Assembly (NCBI GenBank): GCA_026129385.1
Contig: JAHCIE010000043.1
Coordinates: 1-15,393, forward strand
DNA length: 15,393 nt
Source of the DNA: Anaerolineae bacterium
GTDB taxonomy: Bacteria; Chloroflexota; Anaerolineae; Epilineales; JAHCIE01
Reading direction: 5' to 3'
The notes under the pieces were generated by a model, which saw only the letters and a program-made list of their open reading frames with translations, ran no database searches and had not been told where the DNA came from. Position 1 is the stretch's first letter; every line of letters starts with the position of its first letter. Shown here piece after piece: positions 7,526 through 14,150 of this stretch. The position numbers were made by a program, and so were the translations under genes.

Positions 7526-8701
7526 ATGCAGCCTCGTTCCTCTCGCCGCACGTCTGAACCGGCCCACACCGTTAGCAACAATGGCGCCGCCGTCATCCGA
7601 GTCATCGGCATCGGCGGAGGCGGCTCTAACGCCGTCAACCGCATGATCGCTGAGGGTCTCAAGGGGGTGGAGTTCATCGCCGTCAACACCGACGGCCAGG
7701 CGCTCCAACTCTCCAAGGCCCCTGCCCGTATTCAGATTGGCGACAAGCTCACCAAGGGTCTGGGGGCAGGCGGCCGCGCCGAAGTTGGCGAGAAGGCCGC
7801 CGAGGAGAGCCAGGATGACCTGTACAGCGCCATCGAAGGCGCCGACATGGTGTTCGTCACCGCCGGCATGGGCGGCGGTACGGGCACTGGCGCGGCCCCC
7901 GTGGTTGCCGAGCTGGCCCGCGAAGCGGGCGCGCTGACCATCGGCGTCGTCACCCGCCCCTTCACCTTCGAGGGCGCGATGCGCCGCCGTAGCGCCGAAG
8001 AGGGTCTGGCCCGCCTCAAGGAGCATGTCGACACGCTGATTGTCGTTCCCAACGACCGCTTGCTAGACGTGTCCGACAAGAAGACGACCATCACCGACGC
8101 CTTCCGCGTCGCCGACGACGTCCTGCGCCAGGGCATCCAGGGCATCTCCGAGCTGATCACGGTGCCCGGCCTCATCAACCTCGACTTCGCCGACGTGCGC
8201 ACCATCATGGCCAACGGCGGCGCGGCGCTCATGGCCGTGGGGCGGGCCAGTGGCGACAACCGCGCCATCCAGGCTGCCGAGCAGGCCATCGCCAGCCCGC
8301 TCGACGTGACCATCGACGGCGCGCAGGGCGTCCTGTTCAGCGTCACCGGCGGCCCCGATCTGATGCTGGGCGAGGTCAACGAGGCGGCAGCGGTCATCCA
8401 GCGCATGGCGCACCCTGAAGCCAACATCATCTTCGGCGCGGTCATCGACGAGACCCTCCACGACACCATCCAGATCACCGTCGTCGCGACTGGCTTCGAG
8501 GCCAACGCCGCGCGCCAGCCCTTCAACAATAGCCGTCGCACTGAGGTGCTGCGCCCCGGCCGCGTCCTGGCCGCCACCGGCACCACCGGCGCAGCCACCA
8601 CGACCGGCGGCGGCAACGTGACCACGTTCCAGCCGCGCATCATCCCGCCCAGCAACGACGGCGACCTGGACGTGCCGACGTTCCTGCGCAGCCGGCGCTA
8701 G
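7526..8701 (+). CDS. ftsZ: FtsZ, tubulin-like division GTPase
   Basis: FtsZ polymerises with GTP into the Z-ring that organises septation. The 391-residue protein has [13 protein letters not shown] (28-40), the tubulin signature GGGTGTG (116-122), VVPNDRLL (173-180), the T7 catalytic loop NLDFADV (218-224), a Thr/Gly-rich variable linker (about 345-375) and the C-terminal peptide [12 protein letters not shown], which binds FtsA and other partners. ATG 7526 has a strong AAGGAG at 7511-7516, nine bases upstream, the best ribosome site in the operon and consistent with high FtsZ demand. The globular domain is canonical throughout. It is the last gene of the operon, followed by heptamer repeats and a terminator. 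Confidence 0.98.
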   Translation: MQPRSSRRTSEPAHTVSNNGAAVIRVIGIGGGGSNAVNRMIAEGLKGVEFIAVNTDGQALQLSKAPARIQIGDKLTKGLGAGGRAEVGEKAAEESQDDLYSAIEGADMVFVTAGMGGGTGTGAAPVVAELAREAGALTIGVVTRPFTFEGAMRRRSAEEGLARLKEHVDTLIVVPNDRLLDVSDKKTTITDAFRVADDVLRQGIQGISELITVPGLINLDFADVRTIMANGGAALMAVGRASGDNRAIQAAEQAIASPLDVTIDGAQGVLFSVTGGPDLMLGEVNEAAAVIQRMAHPEANIIFGAVIDETLHDTIQITVVATGFEANAARQPFNNSRRTEVLRPGRVLAATGTTGAATTTGGGNVTTFQPRIIPPSNDGDLDVPTFLRSRR

Positions 8702-8704
8702 GGG

Positions 8705-8808
8705 CGACCACCGACCACCGACCAACGACGAAGGACCAAGGACCAAGGACCAAGGACCAACCCAATAGCCTCTGGCCCGCTTGGTCCGTCGTCCTTCGTC
8801 GTTGGTCC
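8705..8808 (+). repeat. Heptamer array with inverted copy, able to form a long hairpin
   Basis: Eight perfect-register heptamers occupy 8705-8760: CGACCAC twice, CGACCAA, CGACGAA, then GGACCAA four times. After a 20-bp spacer, four units in reverse orientation occupy 8781-8808 (TTGGTCC, GTCGTCC, TTCGTCG, TTGGTCC). Bases 8720-8736 are perfectly complementary to 8791-8807 (17 bp), and pairing extends to about 27 bp with three mismatches (8720-8746 with 8781-8807). The array begins three bases after the ftsZ stop. It resembles the short tandemly repeated heptamers described in cyanobacterial genomes; its family in this lineage is not known to me. Confidence 0.85.
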
Positions 8809-8828
8809 CCAGGATTTATCTCCCTTCC

Positions 8829-8850
8829 TGCCGACGCCGGCGTGTCGGCA
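8829..8850 (+). other. Short hairpin between the heptamer array and the ftsZ terminator
   Basis: TGCCGAC (8829-8835) and GTCGGCA (8844-8850) form a 7-bp stem with an 8-base loop containing GCCGGC. No U-tract follows on either strand. It may assist the adjacent terminator or protect the ftsZ mRNA 3' end. Confidence 0.4.
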
Positions 8851-8855
8851 AGAGT

Positions 8856-8891
8856 GAGCCTGCTGTGTCCCCACGGCAGGCTCGCCCTTTT
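8856..8891 (+). terminator. Intrinsic terminator of the dcw operon
   Basis: GAGCCTGC (8856-8863) pairs with GCAGGCTC (8876-8883), and the inner GTG and CAC add three pairs around a TCCC loop. TTTT begins four bases after the stem (8888-8891). The placement 155 bp after the ftsZ stop and before oppositely oriented genes fits operon termination. The short U-run makes it moderately strong rather than ideal. Confidence 0.7.
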
Positions 8892-8936
8892 GCTACCGAT
8901 AGAACTGACAGGGCTGGCCCCCCTACGAGCCGCCGC

Positions 8937-9488
8937 CTATCCGCCAAATAGGGCTTCAAACTGCGCCAGGTGAAGGCGCCGATAGGGAAGACGCTTCTGT
9001 GCGGCAGCGATTGAGACACCCCACCCCTCGAGCAATTGTCTCACCGGCATGGAGGGATGGTGCGGCAGGAAAAACAGGCATGACCCTGTATCGCCAGGCT
9101 GCACCGCGACCATGCGCACTGGTGGTTGTTCAGCGACAAAATCAGTCATGACACGCCTGGACTCTTGGGCATCCGACAAAATATCGAGCAGATCCCGATC
9201 AGCTCCCAACAGAAGCACCTGTCTTCGGTCATCATTCAAGTCCTGCTCAACCAGGTCTGCTGCCAGCAGATCCAGGTTCATGCCACTAACGCGCGTCCAG
9301 TCGCGCTGGGCTGGCAGACTCAGGCCGGCATAGAGAGGATGGGCCGGGTAGCGCCTGGTACTGCTCCATTGCCAGGTCAACGAAGATGTCAGCATCAAGC
9401 TAAGCCGTTTCGAAAGATCGGCCTCGTGCTGGAACAGGTCAGACTCCAGGCAGACGATGCCAGCGGCTCGGTCATATAGGGTCAGCAT
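8937..9488 (-). CDS. Unrecognised 183-residue soluble protein
   Basis: I do not recognise this family. The protein is soluble, with no signal peptide or membrane helix. Notable features are a Trp/Ser/Thr-rich stretch (TSSLTWQWSSTRRYPAHPLY, 34-53), an acidic central part with VLLLGADRDLLDILSD (91-106), and a basic C-terminus (KRLPYRRLHLAQFEALFGG). ATG at 9488 is supported by GAGGA nine bases upstream on the minus strand. Codon use looks less GC-rich than in the dcw genes. It is the last gene of the minus-strand cluster and runs convergently toward ftsZ. Given the neighbours it could be another immunity-type protein, but nothing in its sequence proves that. Confidence 0.6.
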   Translation of the reverse strand: MLTLYDRAAGIVCLESDLFQHEADLSKRLSLMLTSSLTWQWSSTRRYPAHPLYAGLSLPAQRDWTRVSGMNLDLLAADLVEQDLNDDRRQVLLLGADRDLLDILSDAQESRRVMTDFVAEQPPVRMVAVQPGDTGSCLFFLPHHPSMPVRQLLEGWGVSIAAAQKRLPYRRLHLAQFEALFGG

Positions 9489-9586
9489 GAGTGGAGATCC
9501 TCGCTGTGCTCAGTCGACTCATTGATGCCCCGCCCATTCGCCAGCCAGTTCGCGGCGCCCTGCCCGCACCCTGCTGCTGCGAATCA

Positions 9587-9611
9587 GCGCCGCGCCCGCC
9601 TCACGCGGCGC
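9587..9611 (-). other. GC-rich hairpin at the stop of the six-helix membrane gene
   Basis: GCGCCGCG (9587-9594) and CGCGGCGC (9604-9611) form a perfect 8-bp stem with a 9-base loop, starting at the TAG of the membrane-protein gene. No T-run follows on the minus strand, so it may pause polymerase or protect the 3' end rather than terminate. The rest of the 122-bp gap to the next gene holds nothing I can recognise. Confidence 0.4.
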
Positions 9612-10366
9612 TACCGCTGAGATGCATGAGCGCGGTGAATGCGCGCCGTCGCCAGCATGGCAGCCACCCAGGGCAACCCCAGCAGGCTGAGAATCTGCGT
9701 CAGGACCAGGAAGAAGACGCCTGGCTGCGCGTTGGCGATCGGCGGCAGGATGACGAGCGCGCTGAGCAGGCCGATGCCCAACAGCAGCAGCCGGTCGAGC
9801 GTGCGGGCGGCGTGCGTGACGCGCCTGGACTGGCCAGCGAGCAGCGCCAGCATGGTGGGCAGGGCGGAAAAGCCCAGACCCAGGGTCAGGCCAAAGGTCA
9901 GGAGGCCCAACACGCCCGTCAACGGCGCAAAAAACCAGGCGTGCCACAGCCCCGCCGCACCGAATAGCAGGAGCAGGCCTGCGACCAACAGCCGCTGCAC
10001 GGCGACCGCCCGATGGCGCGATGCCAACGCCGCAGCCGGCGCTTGCTGCCGGCTGCGGCGCAGTTGTCGATGGACAAGCAGGCCGCCGACCCCGGCAACC
10101 GCGCCCAACAGCAACGCGGCCATCAGGACCGCGCCCACGGCGGCCGGGTTGCTGTGCGGCATACCGGAGAAGAAGACAGAGCCAAAGAGGACGAAGGCGA
10201 CCACCGCCACCGAACCGCCCCAGACGACCCCCGCCACGAACCAACCTTCATCCAGCAAGGGCGCGCGCGTATCACGGGCGACGGCCTCGACCAGCTCAGC
10301 CGGCAGACTATGACCGAAGATGCGAAGCGATAGAGCGGATGATGCCGCAGGTTGTTGTTTTGTCAT
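9611..10366 (-). CDS. Six-helix integral membrane protein, unknown function
   Basis: The 251-residue protein has a soluble N-terminus (1-42) and six likely membrane helices near 43-66, 75-98, 124-145, 149-178, 193-212 and 217-240. A basic loop with RRSRQQ lies between helices 2 and 3, and another (SRRVTHAARTLDR) between 4 and 5. I see no transporter, protease or kinase motif. ATG 10366 has AAGGA immediately upstream, with unusually short spacing. The gene begins six bases after the TAA of the short frameshifted gene upstream, so the two were probably co-transcribed. A role as a membrane immunity factor or as part of the toxin cluster is inferred from context only. Confidence 0.65.
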   Translation of the reverse strand: MTKQQPAASSALSLRIFGHSLPAELVEAVARDTRAPLLDEGWFVAGVVWGGSVAVVAFVLFGSVFFSGMPHSNPAAVGAVLMAALLLGAVAGVGGLLVHRQLRRSRQQAPAAALASRHRAVAVQRLLVAGLLLLFGAAGLWHAWFFAPLTGVLGLLTFGLTLGLGFSALPTMLALLAGQSRRVTHAARTLDRLLLLGIGLLSALVILPPIANAQPGVFFLVLTQILSLLGLPWVAAMLATARIHRAHASQR

Positions 10367-10371
10367 ATTCC

Positions 10372-10529
10372 TTAGGTGCTGTGAAGATAGATGAACACAA
10401 CATCTCCGGCGACTAGAACGAAGCCGTTGTTCAGGCCGCCCTTGGCGAAGGGTGTGGCCTCATAGCGCGCGCCCGCCAGCGGGAGAAAGTCGGGTTGGGG
10501 TGGCTAAACCGAAGTGCAACAGGTTCCAT
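10372..10529 (-). pseudogene. 52-codon gene split by an apparent one-base deletion
   Basis: ATG 10529, preceded by GGAAGAG, opens a frame reading MEPVALRFSHPNP. The continuation in that frame is Arg-rich and ends at 10431. A different frame then reads PDFLPLAGARYEATPFAK, then GGLNNGFVLVAGDVVFIYLH and ST, stopping at TAA 10372-10374. One extra C in the C-run at 10497-10500 would join the halves into one coherent 52-residue protein. The second half looks like a real protein (hydrophobic beta strands, balanced composition). I do not recognise the family. The break may be a true mutation or a base-call error in a homopolymer. Confidence 0.55.
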
Positions 10530-10574
10530 GGTTCTCTTCCACCATGCCAACCGAGAGCTTATTGCTGAAGGGGC

Positions 10575-10988
10575 TTACTGCCCGATGATCCATGCGCCAT
10601 TGGAATCTAGGCCCACTGCCACGTCGTAGCGGCCATAGCCGGGGTGCCCGCCGTCATCGCACAGATGGGCATCTACGTCATAGCGACCGGCTGCCAGCCC
10701 GCGCACAACGAAGGACTCGCCCGAGGCAAGACGCTGGCCCGATGACAGCCGGTTGCGTCCCCAAAAGGTCTGCGATGACGCTCGCTTGACGCGCAAGAAA
10801 CAGATTGGGCCATCGACTCCGTTGATCACCGTCAGCGTGTTGAGGCCAGAATCCACGCCGGTTCCGACATTGCCGCACGCCGTGGCCGCCAACAGAATTA
10901 CCAACCACGCGCCCAGAACCAACCAATGCGCGCTGGCGCGGGTCAACACGCGTTGCCTCCAAAGATGCGCGGTGCTTACTTTTCCCAT
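10575..10988 (-). CDS. Small lipoprotein with a beta-rich domain
   Basis: The 137-residue product has a basic N-terminus, a hydrophobic helix (21-37) and a lipobox LAATAC with the acylated cysteine at 38. The exported part has LTVINGVDGPICFLRVKRAS (52-71), TFWGRNRL (74-81), LASGESFVVRGLAAGRYDVD (87-106) and AHLC. That pattern (initial beta strand, a WG.nrL turn, a G-x-S strand, then aGrYDv) recalls small beta-sandwich domains often seen in Chloroflexota and cyanobacterial lipoproteins; this is my impression, not a search result. ATG 10988 has AGGTAAGA just upstream. It follows the truncated WXG100 gene directly, so it could have been an immunity lipoprotein for that toxin. Confidence 0.72.
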   Translation of the reverse strand: MGKVSTAHLWRQRVLTRASAHWLVLGAWLVILLAATACGNVGTGVDSGLNTLTVINGVDGPICFLRVKRASSQTFWGRNRLSSGQRLASGESFVVRGLAAGRYDVDAHLCDDGGHPGYGRYDVAVGLDSNGAWIIGQ

Positions 10989-10991
10989 TCT

Positions 10992-11603
10992 TACCTGCCT
11001 GTTGAAAGCGCGAGGGCACGCCGCGGCCGCTGCTCAGGTTGGCCAGCCAATCGTTGGGACCGGTATGCCCGTCGTCGCCCGCGTCGGTGCCGATGATGGC
11101 CACCAGGTACTGATTCTCGCCGATATGCACGATCTTGACCGGCTCGTCCACGCCATACTTCTCGCCGTTGCGATGGTCGTTGATGCGATACATCTGCTCG
11201 ATCATGGCCGCCAGGTCGCGGTAGGTAGCACCCGGCCCCAGGGCCAACGGCGGGATGTTGGCCAGGTTGTTGTAGTCGCCAAACGGCGGGCCGCTCGCCT
11301 GGGTCGTTCCTGGCTGGCTGCCGGCCGCAGCAGACGCTGGAGCGGAACCACCCTCGCCGCGAAATGGCCGGGATGTCTCTTCTTCCGCCCCATGCAGCAG
11401 GTGGCTGATCTGCCTCGTCACCGTCTGTGACCGATGCAGGGCAGCAGCCAACCGCTGCATGGAGGGCAGCACAGTGCGCTCCATCTCGCCAAAGAAGGCC
11501 GCCGCGCCGCGGCCTTCCCAGCCGCCAGCCTGCAAGGCTCGCAGCGACTCTGGGCGATTTTCTGCGGCTGCGGCCTGGCAGCAGGCGCCGGATTTGTCGT
11601 CAT
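10992..11603 (-). pseudogene. Truncated WXG100 protein with lipase-like segment (broken toxin gene)
   Basis: A WXG100-type helical hairpin is clear: LRALQAGGWEGRGAAAFFGE, then MERTVLPSMQRLAAAL and later helix residues, with W-E-G at the turn. A Gly/Ser/Pro linker leads to a second module with YNNLANIPPLALGPGATYRD, VKIVHIGENQYLVAIIGTD and GPNDWLANLSSGRGVPSRF. I read this as the start of an alpha/beta-hydrolase (lipase-like) toxin domain. The module stops before any GxSxG elbow, and from 10988 a different gene begins. The 5' end is also faulty: ATG 11603 (MTTNPAPAARPQPQKIAQ) is one frame away from the WXG part, which otherwise has only CTG or TTG starts, and the first helix is too short. The frame nominally runs on to 10678 without resemblance to anything. 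WXG100 toxins are exported by type VII-like systems. Confidence 0.62.
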
Positions 11604-11610
11604 GTTGATC

Positions 11611-12555
11611 TCATTCTTTCTGAGCGCTTGTCCATGCAAGCCCGTTGACCGGCCGGCAGCGCCATCCGCTGGCTACATGGTCATGCAACACACGCAGCAG
11701 GCGCTGAGAAATCAACCAGAACGGACGGGATGTGCGGATAAAAAAAGGGTCAGGATAGTCTTCGAAGCCTTGCAGAATTTCGATCAGCTCACGAACGCGG
11801 CCTTCTTCAAGGTCGGTTACCAACAGGTCTCCAGCAGGCAGAGTTGCAGGGTCCACGGTCAACAGTGCTTCTTGCTCATAGACCGTTCGACGGCCAGGAC
11901 CAAACGCGGCATCGGATGGAGCCGTGCTCAGAGCCACCGTCAACGGCTGGCCACAGGCCGGGCAACGATCGCGCACCTGCAACGGGGTCGCTGGCATCAG
12001 CACGTGAGCTGTCCCCTGCGGCATCGCCTGCCAAAGCGGTTGATCGGCGTCACCATTTTCGACTGCCAGGAACTGCGGATGATCAGGCGCCGCAGCCGAT
12101 TCCCAAAGGATGCGCAAGTGTTGCGAAATGACGATTTCGAAGTTCTCGGTGGCAGCAACCTGATCGCCCGCCTGCCAGTCATCGCCGCGCGTGCCCATTC
12201 CAGGGTCATCAGGCCCATGTACCCGCAGGGGATGCTGTTGGTGCAGATGTTTTTCACCACAACGAGCGCAATCAGCAGCTGGCTCGATCGCGATGCGATA
12301 ATACTGGCTCAGAGGCGGCGTAAGTTCGATGGTTCGATCCAGCAACAACTGCACCACCGGCTCATGCTGCAGATCGACAAAGTCGTGTTCGCGCCAACTT
12401 CTGACCAAGCGCAGCAGCGGGCCTTCGGGCTTTGTTCCGCGAAATCTGTCAAGAAGCACTGAAGACCCTGAAGGGTACACCATGATCGGTTCGGCGAAGG
12501 CCAGAAATTCCGCCAAGAATGGGTCATCGCTGGCGAATATAAAACGCGACGACAT
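11611..12555 (-). CDS. Double-CXXCG protein, candidate immunity protein
   Basis: The 314-residue soluble protein has two CXXCG motifs, CARCGEKHLH (96-105) and CPACGQ (198-203), about 100 residues apart, which probably bind one zinc. An N-terminal region with FIFASDDPFLAEFLAF and a C-terminal FFIRTSRPFWLISQRLLRVL (271-290) followed by SGWRCRPV complete it. The double-CXXCG layout with a final IS.rll.vl...gwr.rPV segment recalls the Myxococcus paralogous CXXCG family, some members of which (SitI6 type) are immunity proteins; this is a resemblance from memory. ATG 12555 is chosen over an upstream in-frame ATG (12666) that would overlap the preceding gene; its ribosome site is weak. It ends seven bases before the broken WXG100 gene, the usual immunity-toxin proximity. 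Confidence 0.68.
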   Translation of the reverse strand: MSSRFIFASDDPFLAEFLAFAEPIMVYPSGSSVLLDRFRGTKPEGPLLRLVRSWREHDFVDLQHEPVVQLLLDRTIELTPPLSQYYRIAIEPAADCARCGEKHLHQQHPLRVHGPDDPGMGTRGDDWQAGDQVAATENFEIVISQHLRILWESAAAPDHPQFLAVENGDADQPLWQAMPQGTAHVLMPATPLQVRDRCPACGQPLTVALSTAPSDAAFGPGRRTVYEQEALLTVDPATLPAGDLLVTDLEEGRVRELIEILQGFEDYPDPFFIRTSRPFWLISQRLLRVLHDHVASGWRCRPVNGLAWTSAQKE

Positions 12556-12586
12556 GATGCTGGATTGCTCTTGGTTCAGGTAAGGG

Positions 12587-13075
12587 TCAAGAACCGAGCC
12601 CGGCCGGCCGGCTGCGCTGCCACGCATCGAATTGGCGCGAACGCTCCGCGCGGCGCGCCTGGACAACCGCCTGCATGTCGGCCCAAGCCACAGGCCAGCG
12701 AGCAGGGTCGAACAGGGCCAGTATCTCCCCGGCGATGGGGGTCAGTCGCCCCGCCAGATCACGCAACGCCTCGCTCTGGCTCAGGCCGGGCCGCGCCTGA
12801 TCGGCCGCGAAATCAACCGTCGGGCGGGTAAGATAGGTCGCCACATCGTCCAGTGCAACCTGCCAGCCCTGCATCTGCGGCGCGGCCGGCCAGACCAGCG
12901 CCTGCCACTCTCCCTGGCGCACGGTGAACTGGATGACCAGATAGGGATGCTCGTATCGAACGTTCGTCACCTCTCCCGAACGTTGGGGAGGCATGGCGAC
13001 AAACGCATGATCGTCCGTCAGAAAGCGAAAGTCGCGCTCAATTTGCGCTAACAAGTTATCAGGGTAACAACTCAT
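12587..13075 (-). CDS. Small immunity-like protein (unassigned family)
   Basis: This 162-residue soluble protein starts at ATG 13075 with GAGGA about five bases upstream; the longer frame up to 13180 starts in a Pro/Gln/Arg-rich stretch that does not look like protein. The N-terminal half reads LLAQIERDFRFLTDDHAFVA (8-27), then VRYEHPYLVIQFTVRQGEW (39-57). The order 'helix, FL-x-x-x-x-F, then VxYE-x-x-x-LxIxF' is common among small single-domain immunity proteins and their homologues in contact-dependent toxin loci. The C-terminal half is helical and ends basic. I cannot name a family with confidence. It sits between a two-helix membrane protein and the double-CXXCG gene, all on the same strand. 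Confidence 0.62.
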   Translation of the reverse strand: MSCYPDNLLAQIERDFRFLTDDHAFVAMPPQRSGEVTNVRYEHPYLVIQFTVRQGEWQALVWPAAPQMQGWQVALDDVATYLTRPTVDFAADQARPGLSQSEALRDLAGRLTPIAGEILALFDPARWPVAWADMQAVVQARRAERSRQFDAWQRSRPAGLGS

Positions 13076-13166
13076 GTTGGTCCTCGCAGCGCCTGCCCGA
13101 CCACGATGCAGCCGTTGCTGCTGCCTGGCTTCAGGCTCAGGGGGCATGCGCCCAGGAACAGGAAGG

Positions 13167-13436
13167 TCAATCTGAACCATCGGACCGCTGCGTCAATATC
13201 AGTCGGATGGCGACGTAGATCGCGGCGCCCAAACCGACACTGCCAAACAGGATCGCCAGCACGCCCACTACCGATTGAAGGGCCATAGTCCAGGGCAGCA
13301 CCGATTTGGCAGGGGGCGGCAACACCAGCATCAGGCAGCCAACCAACACAAAGCCCAAACCGCCGAGAATCGTCACGGCTAGCCTGCGCGAGCTTCTTCG
13401 AACCGGCATCGTCTCTTCTTGAACTGGCTGATTCAT
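13167..13436 (-). CDS. Small two-helix membrane protein
   Basis: An 89-residue protein with a basic N-terminus (VRRSSRRLA) and two membrane helices (about 20-40 and 50-80) separated by a short Pro/Lys turn. The arrangement 'positively charged start, G-G-x-x-F-V-x-x-G helix, then G-x-x-x-I-L-F-G-x-x-x-L-G helix' resembles the membrane part of STM3941-type proteins found near immunity genes, without their C-terminal soluble domain, so it could be a shortened member; this is tentative. ATG 13436 has GGTGAG about seven bases upstream; ATG 13409 is an alternative. A longer frame in another phase covers the same bases but is Arg- and Cys-rich and not credible. Confidence 0.6.
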   Translation of the reverse strand: MNQPVQEETMPVRRSSRRLAVTILGGLGFVLVGCLMLVLPPPAKSVLPWTMALQSVVGVLAILFGSVGLGAAIYVAIRLILTQRSDGSD

Positions 13437-13485
13437 GGATGCTCACCCATCAGGCCACACGCAATTCCGGGTTACGTGTTACGCA

Positions 13486-13821
13486 TCACGGATGTTCCGG
13501 GTAAGTGAATTCCAGGTCGAAGTGGCCGTCGGGCTGCAACTCGAATTGCGCCTTGACCCACGGTGCATGGCCGGGCTTGCGTAGGCGACGGCGCAGCTCG
13601 TCGAAGGCGAGATACAGCTCCGCACCGGCAGCGAAATCGCGGATGATGTCTGGTGCGGCTGCCGGAACGTAGATGCCAAAGGTCAGGCCATGATCGTCCT
13701 CCTCGATCTCGGCATGGGCCGTGGCGCTGAGCCACGCTTCTGGAATGGCGTCGGCGATGAATTGACCGATGGCTTGATAGATGTCCTCGGTCGGCGTATC
13801 GGTCAGATCAAAGAAATTCAT
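13486..13821 (-). CDS. YezG/DUF600-like immunity protein
   Basis: The 111-residue acidic protein resembles YezG (DUF600), the immunity protein for the Bacillus LXG toxin YeeF. Visible hallmarks are IYQAIGQFIADAIPEAW (14-30), an AEIEEDDHGLTFGIYVP strand pair (37-53), a helix with AFDELRRRLRKPG and the terminal PWVKAQFELQPDGHFDLEFT (87-106) plus Y107, matching the W-x-x-x-x-F-x-L-x-x-x-G-x-F-x-x-x-F-x-Y ending of that family. ATG 13821 is preferred because GAGGAT lies five or six bases upstream; ATG 13833 also exists and would overlap the upstream stop as ATGA. No intact cognate toxin is visible in the window, although the broken WXG100 gene lies 2 kb downstream. Confidence 0.75.
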   Translation of the reverse strand: MNFFDLTDTPTEDIYQAIGQFIADAIPEAWLSATAHAEIEEDDHGLTFGIYVPAAAPDIIRDFAAGAELYLAFDELRRRLRKPGHAPWVKAQFELQPDGHFDLEFTYPEHP

Positions 13822-13829
13822 GGCGATCC

Positions 13830-14150
13830 TCATAGCAACTGCCCGGCCGCCGGGCGCGAATCACGGGCAGTGCGATTCCAGCCACGTCGCATCAGGCTGC
13901 TCCTGCCAGCAATACGTGCCCACATCGGAACTATCAAGCTGTACGGTGTGGCTGTCCAGCCAGCGCATCGACCATGCCATCCGGCTGGAGGCGCGGAGCG
14001 GCTGGCGGTGCAAAAGCTCGCCCGATGCCTTTTCGTGACGTACGCGAGCTCCTGGCTGCCCGAATCAGCGCAGCTGACCAGCATGCTGCTGGCGACGAAC
14101 ACGCTACCGGCAACAAGCAGGCAAGTCAACCATCTCGCGACGTGCCTCAT
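13830..14150 (-). pseudogene. Lipoprotein gene, probably frameshifted
   Basis: ATG 14150 opens a good lipoprotein signal: MRHVARWLTC, a hydrophobic core and the lipobox MLVSC (Cys27), followed by ADSGSQELAYVTK. After that the frame turns Arg/Trp/Ser-rich and looks unnatural up to its stop at 13830. In a second frame, GIGRAFAPPAAPRLQPDGMV continues from the AAAA run, and in a third, WLDSHTVQLDSSDVGTYCWQ then EQPDATWLESHCP ends at TGA 13861-13863. Two small indels would join these into a plausible exported protein of about 95 residues. The start overlaps the stop of the upstream broken gene as ATGA, implying an original operon. I do not recognise the family. Confidence 0.5.

Noticed and set aside
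8705..8808. Repeat array considered as a CRISPR
   Set aside because: The units are seven bases long and contiguous, with no spacers and no cas genes nearby.
9519..10244. A 241-codon minus-strand frame overlapping the six-helix membrane gene
   Set aside because: Its composition is Arg/Gly/Pro-rich with no membrane pattern, while the alternative frame gives six clear helices and a better start.
11434..12462. A 342-codon open frame on the plus strand
   Set aside because: It is antisense to the double-CXXCG gene and the WXG100 remnant, is rich in Arg/Gln/Ser, and lacks any domain; the minus-strand frame has paired CXXCG motifs and better composition.
13072..13446. A 124-codon minus-strand frame covering the two-helix membrane gene
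   Set aside because: It is in a different phase, Arg/Cys/Ser-rich, and runs through an intergenic gap; the 89-codon frame has clear helices and a ribosome site.
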